A stretch of DNA of 64,000 nucleotides from Mycocentrospora acerina (GCA_022701365.1 JAKUHH010000041.1:124001-188000); one strand, 5' to 3'. Shown: positions 22,958-33,470, counted from the stretch's first letter. Numbers and translations are program-made. Notes: generated by a model not told the origin, from the sequence alone.

Positions 22958-24025
22958 TTTTGTGCTGATGGTTGCGAGATCAGTCAATCACTCAGAAGTA
23001 GAGCACCTTGAGCCAAATTTGTCGTCTTCAGGGGGAAAACTCGAAGTTTAATCCAGGCTGGAGTTAAACAATTGTGAGCCTCCGCAGATTGACAGGCTGA
23101 CGGTATCAGCTGGATCTTTTTCGAGAGTATTGTTGTACTGTAATGTACAAAGGATGATCGTATTTTGGTTGGGAGAATGCATACAGTGTGATGATAATCA
23201 GAAGAAAAGGTCAATTGAGGGATCAATGCTCTTTTACCAATGAAAACGCGGCTCAGCTATGAGATTGATCAGGCTGAAAATTTGGGATGTTAGAACAGCG
23301 AACCAGAACGAAGGGATAACGATTCAGCCTCGTGTATCTAGTTAACGAATGCATGCAACCCTATGATCGGACACAGCCCAAACACAGCCTCGAATTCAAT
23401 AAAGGGGAGCATGACAAAATCAGTAAGGGACGAAATCTCCAAGAAATCCTCCCAATAATTAGAATAAAATTATGGCAGTAGTTGGTTTTTCACAAAGCAC
23501 GTGCTTCATTAATAAATCGCTAACACTGTGTGTAGTGAGCGTGCAGTGTACGGTGTTCGCCCAAGATCCAGCCTCATGACTGATCCTCTAGTGGGAGGAA
23601 TATGTGCGTCTTGAATTAAGCCGATTGGTTTCATTGTGCTTTTTCAGTAAAACCTTCAGGTATACGACATTTTTTTTTCTTCATTTATATTGCATTAATC
23701 TATCTAACTAGCTAGACTAAATACAATAATGCCTATGGAGACGCTAGTCTATGAGGCGCCTTCTCCCTTCTAGTCTCAGCTCTCAGGTATACGACATGGC
23801 AGGGCAGATGATGAGCAGAAGTAGGTGCTTTGGATTAGTAATATCAGACTACTGGCTCTATATATCCTTCAGCTGACCTCGAACACGAATATGGTGCGTA
23901 GAGAGCTCGCGATGAGACCACTTCTTGGTTGAAAATGGGTAGGAAATCACGTCAAGACGTATAACAAACTCTGCAGTTTCATTTTTTAGACACTTGACTT
24001 GACTACAATGTGTATCTGGTCGACT
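22958..24025. other. AT-richer intergenic region containing a short insertion
   Basis: No coding exon recognised. It holds a 112-bp insertion between 15-bp direct repeats (see 23656-23797). The remainder shows only short open frames. Confidence 0.5.
23656..23797 (-). mobile_element. Candidate short retroposed insertion with 15-bp target-site duplication
   Basis: The 15-mer tcaggtatacgacat occurs at 23656-23670 and again, perfectly, at 23783-23797. The 112 bp between them begin on the + strand with a run of eight T, so on the minus strand the insert ends in A8 directly before the duplicated target. A poly(A) end plus a 10-20 bp target duplication is what LINE-driven insertion leaves behind. 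I see no clear tRNA-type A/B box, so the source RNA is unknown; a SINE or a truncated transcript are both possible. Confidence 0.5.
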
Positions 24026-25555
24026 TCACACCCTGCAAATACTGCGATGAAATTTTACCATTTTCAAGTAAAATGCACGGCAAATCAAACGCTCCATCAT
24101 TTGGTTGCACCGAAATCGATAAATATTTAACTCATCCCATCCCTTAAGAAATTCCATGTCGTTCAAGTAATGCTTAGTAACTCTTCTGAGGCCCAGGTAC
24201 GACATGAGTTCGCCAACCCTATGCTGGTTCATAATCGTACCATTCTGCGTGTTAAAGAGTATGTAATTACCGGATGCATTCTAAACCTGAGCTTGTGGCA
24301 AGACCCTTTCTAGGAAAATATGCCATGGCTGTTTATCCTGCACTTTTTTCTGCGTGTCCATCTGGTCCACATACCATCCGCGAAACGTCAACTTTTGGAA
24401 TTTCGGTCGGCTTACTTGATTATCAAAGATTGATCGCATAAAGTGCTGGTGTAAGGGGGAATCTGAGTTGCATAGATTCGGCATTATGTTTGTTGGTGAA
24501 TTTGAGTGTCGATCCAACCCACCCATACAGAGGATGTATCCGTGGTGCATAGGACGCTGTTCGAGAACGACCTCGCCAATAGTGGAGTGAGCCGAGCGAA
24601 GAAGAGATGACCATTGATTGAGCTCTTGAATCTCATGTAATTCATCTTCACAGATCTCATGATCTTCGTCTTGCTCTACATTGAAACGTTTATTCAAATG
24701 ACTTCGTTTGCGTAGGAGTAGGTGTGTCAGGGATGTGAATTTAGGGAATGATTCTTCTGCGTATCACAAGACGCCTCGAAGAGTAAGATATAGTGGATAT
24801 TTTAAAGACTTCTGGTACTCCATCTTTCCCGCATCGTTGACAAGAATCTTGGGTGTCTCAAGGACGTCCAGGTCGAGACTCATCATAGTGGTGGCAGAGG
24901 CCTTGCATACAGAAGAGATGAACTCTCCAGGGATGTGACCACGTAGCTTGACATGCCAAATCTTCTTTATAGAGGACATTTGAAGGGTCGTGACTACTGA
25001 TGGCCCTCTGCTATCGGTAGTTATTTCCCCAATATGTTCGATTCTATTGAGATTGGGAAGCGATTAGATCACGTTCCAAGTAGAAGATGGGCTCTCGTGA
25101 GACACCGTCATACATATGTTTCTTACAAATAATGCAAACCTGCCCCAGTCCTGCGACTTTCCCATAGTACCGTAGAGTTTATGAACCAAAGTATCAAAGC
25201 TCGAAATACGTTGCTCAAATTCGACGTCAGTTGCGTTAAAAGCCTTACAAGACATTGCATATCGAAGCTCATCGTCCAGGTGACATAGTCGGAGATTGCG
25301 TTGAATTTCTAGCCCGAAGCTGCGTTTGTGAGCATCCTGAAGATGCAGCTCAATGTTCTTCCAGAGCGCACACTGGGCATATTCGCAAAGTATCTTGGAC
25401 ACTTGAGCCAAGTTCGTCAAATCCCGTGGATGAAGGTAACTTAAAATTGCATTGACCACATCTGCAGTTATAGCTTCGAGTATCATCACTGGCAGATACT
25501 GAAGCGAATTTATGATGGCGTTCACCTGCTCTACTGATTTCGACACAGACAACAT
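24026..25555 (-). pseudogene. F-box protein gene broken by three in-frame stop codons
   Basis: One minus-strand frame runs from an ATG at 25555 to 24026 (510 codons) with no frameshift but with three internal stops: TAA at 25066-25064, TGA at 24766-24764 and TAG at 24283-24281. The N-terminus has a clear F-box (LPVMILEAI, HPRDLTNLAQVSKILCEYA, LWKNIEL). Protein-like sequence continues across each stop without loss of frame: WNVI/SLPNLNRIE, LRGVL/YAEESF and PQAQV/NASGNY, with leucine-rich content typical of F-box/LRR proteins. Intact relatives would be adaptors of SCF ubiquitin ligases. I looked for introns that could remove the stops: the obvious GT-AG pairs shift the frame. Stop-codon readthrough or sequencing error are less likely for three sites. 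Confidence 0.7.
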
Positions 25556-25573
25556 TATTGATTTCCCATACAC

Positions 25574-25974
25574 AAATGTTGGCCTAGAAGTTTGAACAAA
25601 GTAGTGTTGACGTTAGAACCGAAGAAGATTGGTAAGATAGAACAAAGTATCTGATTTGTGAAGTGAAGGTGATGTAACGCTTCAGTGGGCAACAAAGTAA
25701 AAATGCCAAAAGCTGAGGAGCAAAATAGAGAATTTAGTGATCGAAGCTGGGACCTGATGCCTTCAAATGCTCTTTCTAAGTAGTATGATGGGAGAATAGG
25801 CTTAGCCGAAGACTGAACAAAGGAGATATCGAAATAGGTTATTGATGGCAGCGAATGCTTATCAAGAGTGAATGAGAGTGTAAAGATAGCCGGCACGTTC
25901 CAATCACTCCTAATTTGCGCCACTATCAACACTCTCTCACACAGCATGACAAACTTGCAAAAGCCACCGCCAAA
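25574..25974. other. Divergent promoter region between the F-box pseudogene and the BTB gene
   Basis: About 400 bp shared by both 5' ends. A minus-strand open frame of 130 codons overlaps it but has no recognisable protein features. Confidence 0.45.
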
Positions 25975-27013
25975 ATGTCGCCCTCTTTCGCCAGGTAAGC
26001 GCGTTATAATCTCTACTCATTTTTCAAAACTTAGTAGTACCAGAATCCTCTACTCCCGCCCATTCACCTTCCTGATCGGCACATCCTCAAAGCGCATCGT
26101 CGTCCACTCCGGGGCCCTTGCCGCGCTCTCCCCTCCGCTGGACCGCCTTATCAATGGCGCCATGAAAGAAGCACAAGAAGATACTGCTCACTTCCCCTCT
26201 ATCGAGCCAGACATCTTTGAGCGTGTCTGCGAGTTTGCGTATACCGGCGACTTCACAGCCCCGCCAACACGTTACGTCGACGAAGTAGACATCGACACCC
26301 AGAGGGACTTCTTCTTACTGAGCGCCTCAATCGATACAGCAAGCCAATCTTCCTCATCTCTAGTAGTCAACTACCTGAACGAAACGTTCAGTGACCTAAA
26401 CGACGCAAAAGTGAACAAAGACAGAAGCGCCAGCAACACCATCGACAAGGATCAAGAATACAAGCCAACGGAGTGCGCAAGCAACAACAACCACGACCCC
26501 AACTCCGATGCCATCACCGCTGCCCTCACCGCCTACAGCGCACATCTACACAACAAAACGCTCAACAGAAAAGCCTGGAAGCAAGACCCCTCCAACATCC
26601 TCCTAATCTACGCCCACCTCTACATCTTCGCAGACCAATACTTCATCACCAACCTCAAAACAACCGCTCTATCCAGACTGCGCAAGTACCTCGTCACCCT
26701 AAACATCTACCCCCTAACCCGCACCGGCATCGTCAAGCTCATCCGTTTCGTCTACGACACCGACCATATTAGCGATAGAAGTGATGGCGAGGTTACTATC
26801 CACCCACTTCGTGCGGCAGTCGTCGAGTTTGTCGTCATCCACCTCTCGGCGTTTAGCGACTTTGCAGAGCATCGGCAGCTGGTGAGGGAGGAAGGGGACT
26901 ATGCTTTGGATCTGCAAGATGTTGTTATGCAGTGGAAGTTGTGTAAAAAAAAACGGAGGGAGGGGGCGAAGGTCGATGGTAGATGTAGTATTGGACGAGC
27001 TACACGACAGTGA
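25975..27013 (+). CDS. BTB/POZ domain protein
   Basis: The core is a BTB fold: PFTFLIGTSSKRIVVHSGALAALSPPLDRL near residue 15, then FPSIEPDIFERVCEFAYTGDF, with a long linker (poor in structure, rich in Asp/Asn) and a helical second half (LLIYAHLYIFADQYFI). Fungal BTB proteins of this form often act as Cullin-3 adaptors or scaffolds, but nothing here fixes the partner. Start choice is uncertain. Splicing a very short 40-nt intron (25995-26034, gtaagc...cttag) gives MSPSFASSTRILYSRPF and 332 residues. Without splicing, an ATG at 25946 gives MTNLQKPPP... and 355 residues in the same downstream frame. The spliced form places the BTB closer to the start. Confidence 0.78.
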
Positions 27014-27069
27014 GGGGGGAAACATCAGGAGGACTCATGTCTCATTTTTAGAGAGCAGTCGACTTTTCT

Positions 27070-27100
<31 letters not shown>

Positions 27101-27423
27101 TTCGTCTCACTCATACACAAGTGTGTTGCGTTTTTGTTTGTGCAATTCACTACATCGGCCATCAGGCGGTACAAAGCACAGTGTCACCTAGGAAAATCTG
27201 CCGTGGATCTGAGAGTAGGAAGCTTTGCGATTGTGTGCATGATACTTGAACAAACCTAATTAATGTTTCCCCGCTTATTGGAATTACACCTCACACCAAA
27301 CGCCAGTACCAAAGTGACCAATTCCACATTTTCCTTTGCCAGACGCCTTGTGGTATAAAGAATACGCACGTGTACGCTTTGCCGTGTACGCTTTGCAGAG
27401 TGCCATGTCTTTGCAAGAGTGCC
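27014..27423. other. Intergenic, convergent 3' ends with a CTT microsatellite
   Basis: It contains a (CTT)n tract of about twelve units at 27068-27103 and otherwise unremarkable sequence between the BTB gene and the phosphoesterase gene. Confidence 0.6.
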
Positions 27424-29176
27424 TCATTCTTGGACACCCTGGATTTCTCCAGAGTCTACAATAATCTGCTCGTCGAGTCGTAGGCTAGTGTTTCCATGCT
27501 CCAATCTCTTCCATGTCGATATTCTGGCTTGGTTTGTGTCGATTTCAAACACACGAATGCGACGATGATAGTTGTTGTAGCCTCCATACCCACCGAACCC
27601 ACTGCCGCCAGCGTAGCACATCCATAGATCTGGCTCCTTGGTTGCATGTTCCTCTGATACTGTGCAGTAATCGTTCACGTGGTCGTGGCCACAGGAAACG
27701 ACCTTGACGTCTTTTTCGACCAAGGCGTGCTTGAAGTGTGTGTTGAATGCGGGCGCTGTAACACCCTCTGTCCAATTGCCTACCCACTGGTTGCTTGTGT
27801 CCGCATACTCAGGGAGAGGGATGTGGATAAATGCCATGTTGAGATGTTTATGCGCGTAATGACTATGCGCTTCTACCAGGCTCTCGGCTGTTGACTTGAA
27901 CCATGCGATTTGGTTTGGCTTGATCCAGTCGTAGCCTCGGTAGTGCGTTTCGTCAGGAGAGTATGAGTGCGTGTCGAGGAAGTAGAGAGTTAGAGCCGAG
28001 TGTTTGCTGCTGTGGGCTTGAATTTCGACAATGTAGTTGCCAACACCATCGATCGTGTTTGGACCCGCTTCAGACAGAGAATATGGAAGGGATTCGTAGA
28101 GGGACATCTGGGCATGGCGAGAGAGAGGATGAGCGCCTTCGTCGTCGTGGTTGCCGAAGATGGCGGCGTATGGGATCTTGCGCTCGGCAAGGGGTTCAAT
28201 GATTTTGAATATGGCCTGTAGCATTTGTTAGTACCTTGATGATAAGAGGAATTGAGTACATACACTTTGGACGTCAGGAGCAGTATCGCCGTTGACCTGA
28301 TCACCCGAAAGCACCACCATGTCAGGCTTCTCCTCGTCGAGCAGTCTCTCGACAAACTCCAGGGTCCTGGGATCCGCATCGCAATGACCACCATTGGCGC
28401 CTTTTGGCTCCGGGTCTCTGCAGACGCCTAGACCAGTGCTGAGGTGCAAGTCGGATATCTGCATGATCTTGAATTTGCCGTCCTTTCTGATCTTGGGGAT
28501 GGGCTTCTCAATCTTGTGCGGGGGGCCTCTGCGTATGCTGAGGCGCGGGTCTTTGCTGTCTCGTGATGTTTCCAGATGTAGGGCCCCGTTCTTGACCAAC
28601 TCCCACCCAGGGCGCGGCTCGACCGCATCTGAACCAAACAATATATCCACCGCAGTGACGGCCTTTTTGGAGTCGCTCGCGTGGCGCTTCAGCGATCTCT
28701 TGATCCACAACCCAGCAGGTCGAGACTCCCACTTCTCAGAAGCCTGTGCCTTCTCACCCATGGCTGGGTCGAGCTTGCCGGTCCTGACGTCGACGATGAC
28801 CTTGTCTTCGCTGGTGAGCTCCTCCTCCCTCTTGCGCTTGATGTGCACATAGGCCTTTGACACCCAGCCCGAGCCCAGATACAGGTCCTTTTCGACGCGG
28901 TGCCATTTCTTCTGGTCGAGCATGCACTTGGTGAGGGGGTTGAGGGTCGAGCATGTCTGGACGGTGATGTCGGTAATGACCAGGCCTTCGTGGTGCAGCG
29001 GGAGGTGGCTGTGGACGGCCTGTGGAAGGACGCGGTAGCGGTTGTCGAGGACGAATACGAGCAGAAAGATGGCGGTTATCAAGGCCACGAGCTGGATGCC
29101 TGTCCGGACCTGCGACGTGTTAGACCCTGACGGGTATCATGTGGGCGGAGCTTTCCCGTACGATGCGGCGGGTCAT
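27424..29176 (-). CDS. Membrane-anchored metallophosphoesterase, Dcr2-like
   Basis: Exons 29176-29162, 29109-28264 and 28215-27424 give 550 residues. The first exon is only 15 nt (MTRRI); the intron gtacgg...gtctaac...cgcag joins it to VRTGIQLVALITAIFLLVFVL, a signal-anchor helix. The calcineurin-like phosphoesterase domain shows the metal-binding series: ISDLHLS, SGDQVNGD, GNHDDE, FIHIPLPEY and CGHDHVND. Yeast Dcr2 is a phosphatase acting on Ire1 and Sic1, linking the unfolded protein response and the cell cycle; transfer of this role here is inference. The start was chosen because the frame has a stop just upstream of VRTG and the MTRRI exon restores a typical N-terminus. Confidence 0.85.
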
Positions 29177-29595
29177 GGCGGCGGCGAAGCCTTGCTCATA
29201 GGGTCGCGGCGAGGTTCAGAGGGTTAGTGGCGAGAGCAGGCGGAGAGCACGAGACGCATGGCTTGGAGACGCCGTTTAGTCTCCAGGAAGCGTGCGGCGT
29301 GAGGCGTGAGGCGTCAGGCGTCTTGGCTTCCCCGGTCCATGCAGTGGATCGACCACGGCGCATGCGGACCCCCGAAACTGCATCCTTCCCTTCGGCCTCT
29401 AGCGACAAGCGGCAAGGTCGTGTTATGCTGTGCATACAGCGGTAGAGCGTGCCTGTCCAGTGCTCCGTCCTGAACATATTCTCGCTCTTAGTGGGAGAGC
29501 ACGCTCGTCCCCAAGGTGACCTGGCCTGTCTATAGTACTCTGTGCACGCTCTCGTTCACACCCACTCACAATCACAATCACAATCACGTGAAGCT
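29177..29595. other. Divergent promoter region between Dcr2-like and TRM61-like genes
   Basis: About 420 bp with (CACAAT)n-like and gcgtgaggcgtgaggcgtcaggcg tandem motifs near 29290; no coding exon. Confidence 0.5.
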
Positions 29596-30998
29596 ATGCG
29601 ACCCCACTGCCTACACCACCTTGCACGACGCTCTGCACTCCAACGGCCAGCCACCGCACGGCGCTTCACGACTGGCCCCCGTCTGCGCCGCGCTTTCCAA
29701 GGCAAGACTGCCACTCCAACCCCGCGCACCCCGCCGCTCACACCCGCGCAGAAGGCGACGTCGTCCTCCTTCGCGAGAAGAAGGCCTCGCAAGATGGCAT
29801 TCTCGTCAAGATCCAATCTGAAAAGTCCACACACAGCCACCGCGGAGTGATACAGCATGCCGACATTGTTGGCAAGGAGCCACGGCAGATTGTCGAGTCG
29901 TCAAAGGGCACCCCGTTCCGCATCCACGAGCCCACTTTGGCAGAGTACGTTCGGTTGACACCGCGTCTCGTTACTCCTGTGCGTCACTCGCAACATGTCC
30001 ATGCACCATTTACCAGTGAGAGATTGAGAGGGCGAGAGAGTGAGAGCTGACACAGACAGTTGTACCCCTCGGACACAAACCTCATCGTCTCCCTGCTCGA
30101 CATCCATGTCGACACGCCGTCCAACTTACTGAACACCGACCCTCCCCTGGAGATCCTCGAAGCAGGCACCGGCCATGGAGCGTTGACTCTGCACCTCTCG
30201 CGCGCGATACATGCAGCGAACCTACCCATACCCAAACCGTCTTCCTTTGTCGCAAACAGCCAGGAGCCCGACGATGCCGAGGATGCCGTGTATCTTGGAG
30301 AGTCAGTGTCAGACCTGCAGGAGGCTTTCTTGGAGTCCTGGAAGACGAATCGTCGGGCCATTGTGCACACACTAGACATATCGAGCAAGCACTCGAAGCA
30401 CGCCCAGAAGATTGTGGCGGGCTTCAGGAAGGGCATATATGCAGGCAACGTCGACTTTCACGTGGGCGATGTATCCGAGTGGATTGCAAAGCAGAAGGCG
30501 GCAAGAAGAACTGAACAACCGTTTCTAACGCACGTCTTCTTGGATCTGCCCAATGCGGACCACCATTTGGCAAACGTGGCGCCGGCACTGCATGTCAACG
30601 GCCTGCTTGCCGTCTTCAACCCGAGCATCACGCAGATTGCCGAATGCGTTGAAGTCATCCGGGAGAAGAAGATGCCGTACTTGCTGGACCAAGTCATTGA
30701 ACTTGGAGTTGGGAGCATTCGGGAGTGGGATGTTCGGGCTGTGAGACCAAGGGCGACTCTGCGCAAGGCCGAGGAACAGGACTTGTCAGAGTCTTCCAGT
30801 GGAGAGACGGTCGAGTCTGTCAAAGGCCAGGAGGAGAGAGACGCAGAATTGGCAGAAGACTTGGCCAGGACAAAAGAAGAGAAATGGGCAATGGTTTGCC
30901 GTCCCAAGGCGGGTCAGCAAGTCGTGGGTGGTGGATTTCTTGGTCTTTGGAGACGCATGGAGCCGCGTGCGGAGAAAGAGCAGGGAGAGGAGAGGTAG
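29596..30998 (+). CDS. Mitochondrial tRNA (adenine-58-N1)-methyltransferase, Trm61-like
   Basis: Exons 29596-29701, 29752-29978 and 30060-30998 give 423 residues. The N-terminus (MRPHCLHHLARRSALQRP...) is rich in Arg and Ser with no acidic residues, as in mitochondrial targeting peptides. The first intron 29702-29751 starts with GC (AAG|gcaaga) and ends gcgcag; only this splice joins RRAFQ to EGDVVLLREKK, the Trm61-type start of the N-terminal barrel. Then come GTPFRIHEPTLAEYVRL, RLVTPLYPSDTNLIV and the SAM-binding loop ILEAGTGHGALTLHL. HVGDVSEW and HVFLDLPNADHHL (the catalytic DLP region) follow. The family forms m1A58 in tRNA; the Rossmann domain carries insertions (SQEPDDAEDAVY). The C-terminus is acidic/charged. 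Confidence 0.82.
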
Positions 30999-31615
30999 AT
31001 GGAAGATGGAAGCGGTGTAGTCTATGCATAGAGCCATTTGATTGGTAGCGCATGTATATAGAGCCATTCGACTTGAACTCGATGTATATACAGTCATTCG
31101 ACTTGTAGACCATGTACTTGGAGCCACTAAACCTGTAGACCATGTATGTAGAACCATTCGAATTGTAGCTGTAGGTGCAAATCGTTCATGTTTTAGCGAC
31201 AGGTTCATGGTGCCTCTGTCGAATCGATAGACTCTGTAGTGTGTGACGGCGTACAGCCATGCTGACCATTGAGAGCGGCCACATTGGGTTTGCGACCAAA
31301 AAGCAGACTTGACGGCGAGTAGTGCACTGCTAAATGCTCACGCGTGACGTACAACGCATGCATCGGCTCCCAGACGCTCCTCCACTTAGACGTCGATACA
31401 GACAAGCATCTTTGACGGGCCCTTGCAAGCGGGCTAGCAAGGACTAGCACTGCTGAGCTGTTCACCTGGGCAGGCGGAGGTGAGCATTTCGATTGGCTGC
31501 AGCACGGACCGGACGGTTTGGTAGGGCGACAACACCAACAGAGTACATGGGTTTTATATCCACTGCGGCGCGGCACCCCTCCTCCTCCCACCTCTTTCAC
31601 CATTGACTTGCGACC
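30999..31615. other. Intergenic region holding the 30-bp repeat array
   Basis: Apart from the array nothing is recognised. The last 100 bp before 31616 should be the promoter and leader of the following small gene. Confidence 0.45.
31024..31171 (+). repeat. Five 30-bp tandem repeats in the 3' region of the TRM61-like gene
   Basis: A 28-bp unit (31024-31051) is followed by four 30-bp units, each starting ATGTA and containing a variant of GAGCCATTCGACTTG. The copies differ by several substitutions, so the array is old. It begins about 25 bp after the stop codon. Confidence 0.85.
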
Positions 31616-32348
31616 ATGAGCGGCGCGGGCCAAGAGAACCGGTATGCCTCCCCGCCTTGAATCCTCGACGCACATAAATAGCAAGCCTGACCTGAGAGCA
31701 GGTGGCGGCGGCAATCTGGACAGGCCAACCGACAGAACCAAGACCGCACAAACAGCCCCGCCATGAACGCGTCTGCCTCGGCCCCGGCCTCTGCCAAAGA
31801 CGCCGGACGACAGCAGGCCATGGCTGCGCTGTCGGGGAATGCTTGGGCGGGCGGAAACAAGGCCAAGCAGTCGCAGGCGGAGCTGGGACACGTTCCTGTG
31901 CGCGACTTCAATGCGAACGAGGTCCGGGATTTCTTGAAGAAGAGTACGTGCATGCGCTCGGTAGTGTAGACCAAAGCAAGGTGCTAATACAAGGCAGAAT
32001 ACGTGGAGAGCACGACTGGTACGACCCCGCGACGCGACGCGATGCGCGCACACGACGAATGCTTTATACTTTTGACTAACTATACGCTGTGAAGATCAAC
32101 CGGCTGTGTACCACAAGGTTCAGGGTGACTCGGTAGCGAAGAGGAGCAGCGGAGCCTGGGGGTCGAGAGGTACGTGTGTGTGTGTTTTTTTAATTAAAAT
32201 AAGAAGTGCATTGGGGAAGCAGCAGAAAGCTAACCTGACCACCACCACAGGCAACATGTCGCATCTCATGCCTTCAGGACAGGACTTTTTCACGCAGCTC
32301 AAGAAGCAGCTCGTGACATTTGAGCAGGGCAAAGTGGCTGCGCAGTAG
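31616..32348 (+). CDS. Small conserved-looking protein in five exons, function unknown
   Basis: Exons 31616-31641, 31702-31943, 31998-32018, 32095-32169 and 32251-32348 give 153 residues. All four introns have GT-AG ends with branch sites (tgctaat, gactaac, ctaacc), and all phases agree. The third exon is only 21 nt (YVESTTD). The protein is polar: an Asn/Gln/Ala-rich N-terminus, then SGNAWAGGNKAKQ, VPVRDFNANEVRDFLKKKYVE, VYHKVQGDS, SSGAWGSRGNMSHLMPSGQ and a helical tail FFTQLKKQLVTFEQGKVAA. No membrane segment or signal peptide. The well-formed short helices and Trp/Gly motifs look like a selected protein. I do not know the family; a small adaptor or nucleic-acid-associated protein is possible, without evidence. 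Confidence 0.72.
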
Positions 32349-33470
32349 GTGTGTGTGTGTGAAACAGGCTCTTGGTTCAGCGGCATCACACGGGCATTTG
32401 CAGGCGTTGTCTGGTCTAGATATTTGGGCGTGGACTGGCTACATGGCGGTAAAACAACATGGCGGCAAAATGACATGGCGGCAAAATGACATGGCGGCAA
32501 GACAACATGACGGCAAGATAACATGGCAGCAACAAGACGACATGCAAGGGCACATGTGCTGGATGTAGTGCAGGCGTTTGGAGTTTGCGGGCGAAAATAT
32601 GTGCAAGGCGGTCAGACGAGCGATACCCTTGTGGCTTGGTGACAGCCAGCGTCTTCTGTGCTCTCCTGGCTGTTTGGGAACGCTGCTGAAATTGGCGTCA
32701 TTCTGCGTACATGCATGTATCTATGTGGATAGAAAAGTAGATGCAGAGCAATTTGAAGGCGATTGTCTATGCGTCTTCCCTCGCTGCGCACATGTATGTA
32801 TGTATGTGTGTATTCTCCATCTCTGCACACATGTATATATGCATCTCCCCCCTCTGCACAACTGGCTCACGCTCACGCTCTGGCTTTGTTTGTGCTTTTG
32901 CGAACCGACCAGGTGCTGGCTGGGATCACCGTCGCGGGAAAGTGCCCTCGTTTCCATCCCGACCATTGTCAACATCAACATTTATTGTTTCTCCAACAAC
33001 AACAAACACGCGCACTCGCCTGCAAGCGTCAAGACGGCGATCCCCACATTCGCTCTGTGTACTGTGGCACACGTCCGTTCCCCGGCACATTGCTAGACGC
33101 TGCAAGGTGCAGTTTTCTGGCTGCTCTGGGCGTGTTTGCTTGCTGGCTGCACTGAATCGCTCCTCGTCGACAGCCAAGCCTGCAATTACTCATTTCACTG
33201 CGCGGCGCCATAACGCCTCGGACGCGCCTTTGCCCCGCTGCGAAGCTTTCCTCCCGTCGCTAGACAGTTCCCAGTCGAGCGCTGTTAGGCTGCACTGACC
33301 GACGGGGTGCTTTTGATTGTCCCAGGAGGGAGACCTGTTCGCAGACACCAGAATAAACCCAAATCTCCACTACCGCATGCCGCCCCCCTCCCCCCTTTTC
33401 CCCCCTCCCATTCCGCTTATCCTCTGAGGCATCGACCTGCCAGCCCTCTGCACAACACACCCCCACCGCC
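32349..33470. other. Intergenic region with one short tandem array
   Basis: After the 16-17-bp repeats there are ATGTATGT-like and CT-rich tracts but no recognisable exon. The last 150 bp (C/T-rich) probably form the leader of the next gene. Confidence 0.5.
32441..32537 (+). repeat. 16-17-bp tandem repeat (acatggcggcaaaatg)
   Basis: About six imperfect copies of acatggcggcaaaatg/acatggcggcaagaca follow each other in the 3' flank of the small five-exon gene. Unit length varies by one base, so it is not coding. Confidence 0.85.

Noticed and set aside
25064..25130. Intron starting gtaaga at about 25119 and ending at caatag, to remove the first stop of the F-box gene
   Set aside because: It shifts the following frame to an early stop, whereas the unspliced frame continues as good protein after the TAA.
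25555..25947. 130-codon minus-strand open frame before the F-box pseudogene
   Set aside because: Different frame from the F-box region, no splice joining it and no domain; kept as promoter region.
29681..29751. GT donor (gtctgc) as an alternative first intron end in the Trm61-like gene
   Set aside because: It is in phase too but the donor is poor and the product loses the RRAFQ-EGD junction; the GC donor matches its consensus much better.
31205..32053. 282-codon minus-strand open frame
   Set aside because: It overlaps the well-supported five-exon gene on the other strand, has Arg/Pro-rich shadow composition and no domain.
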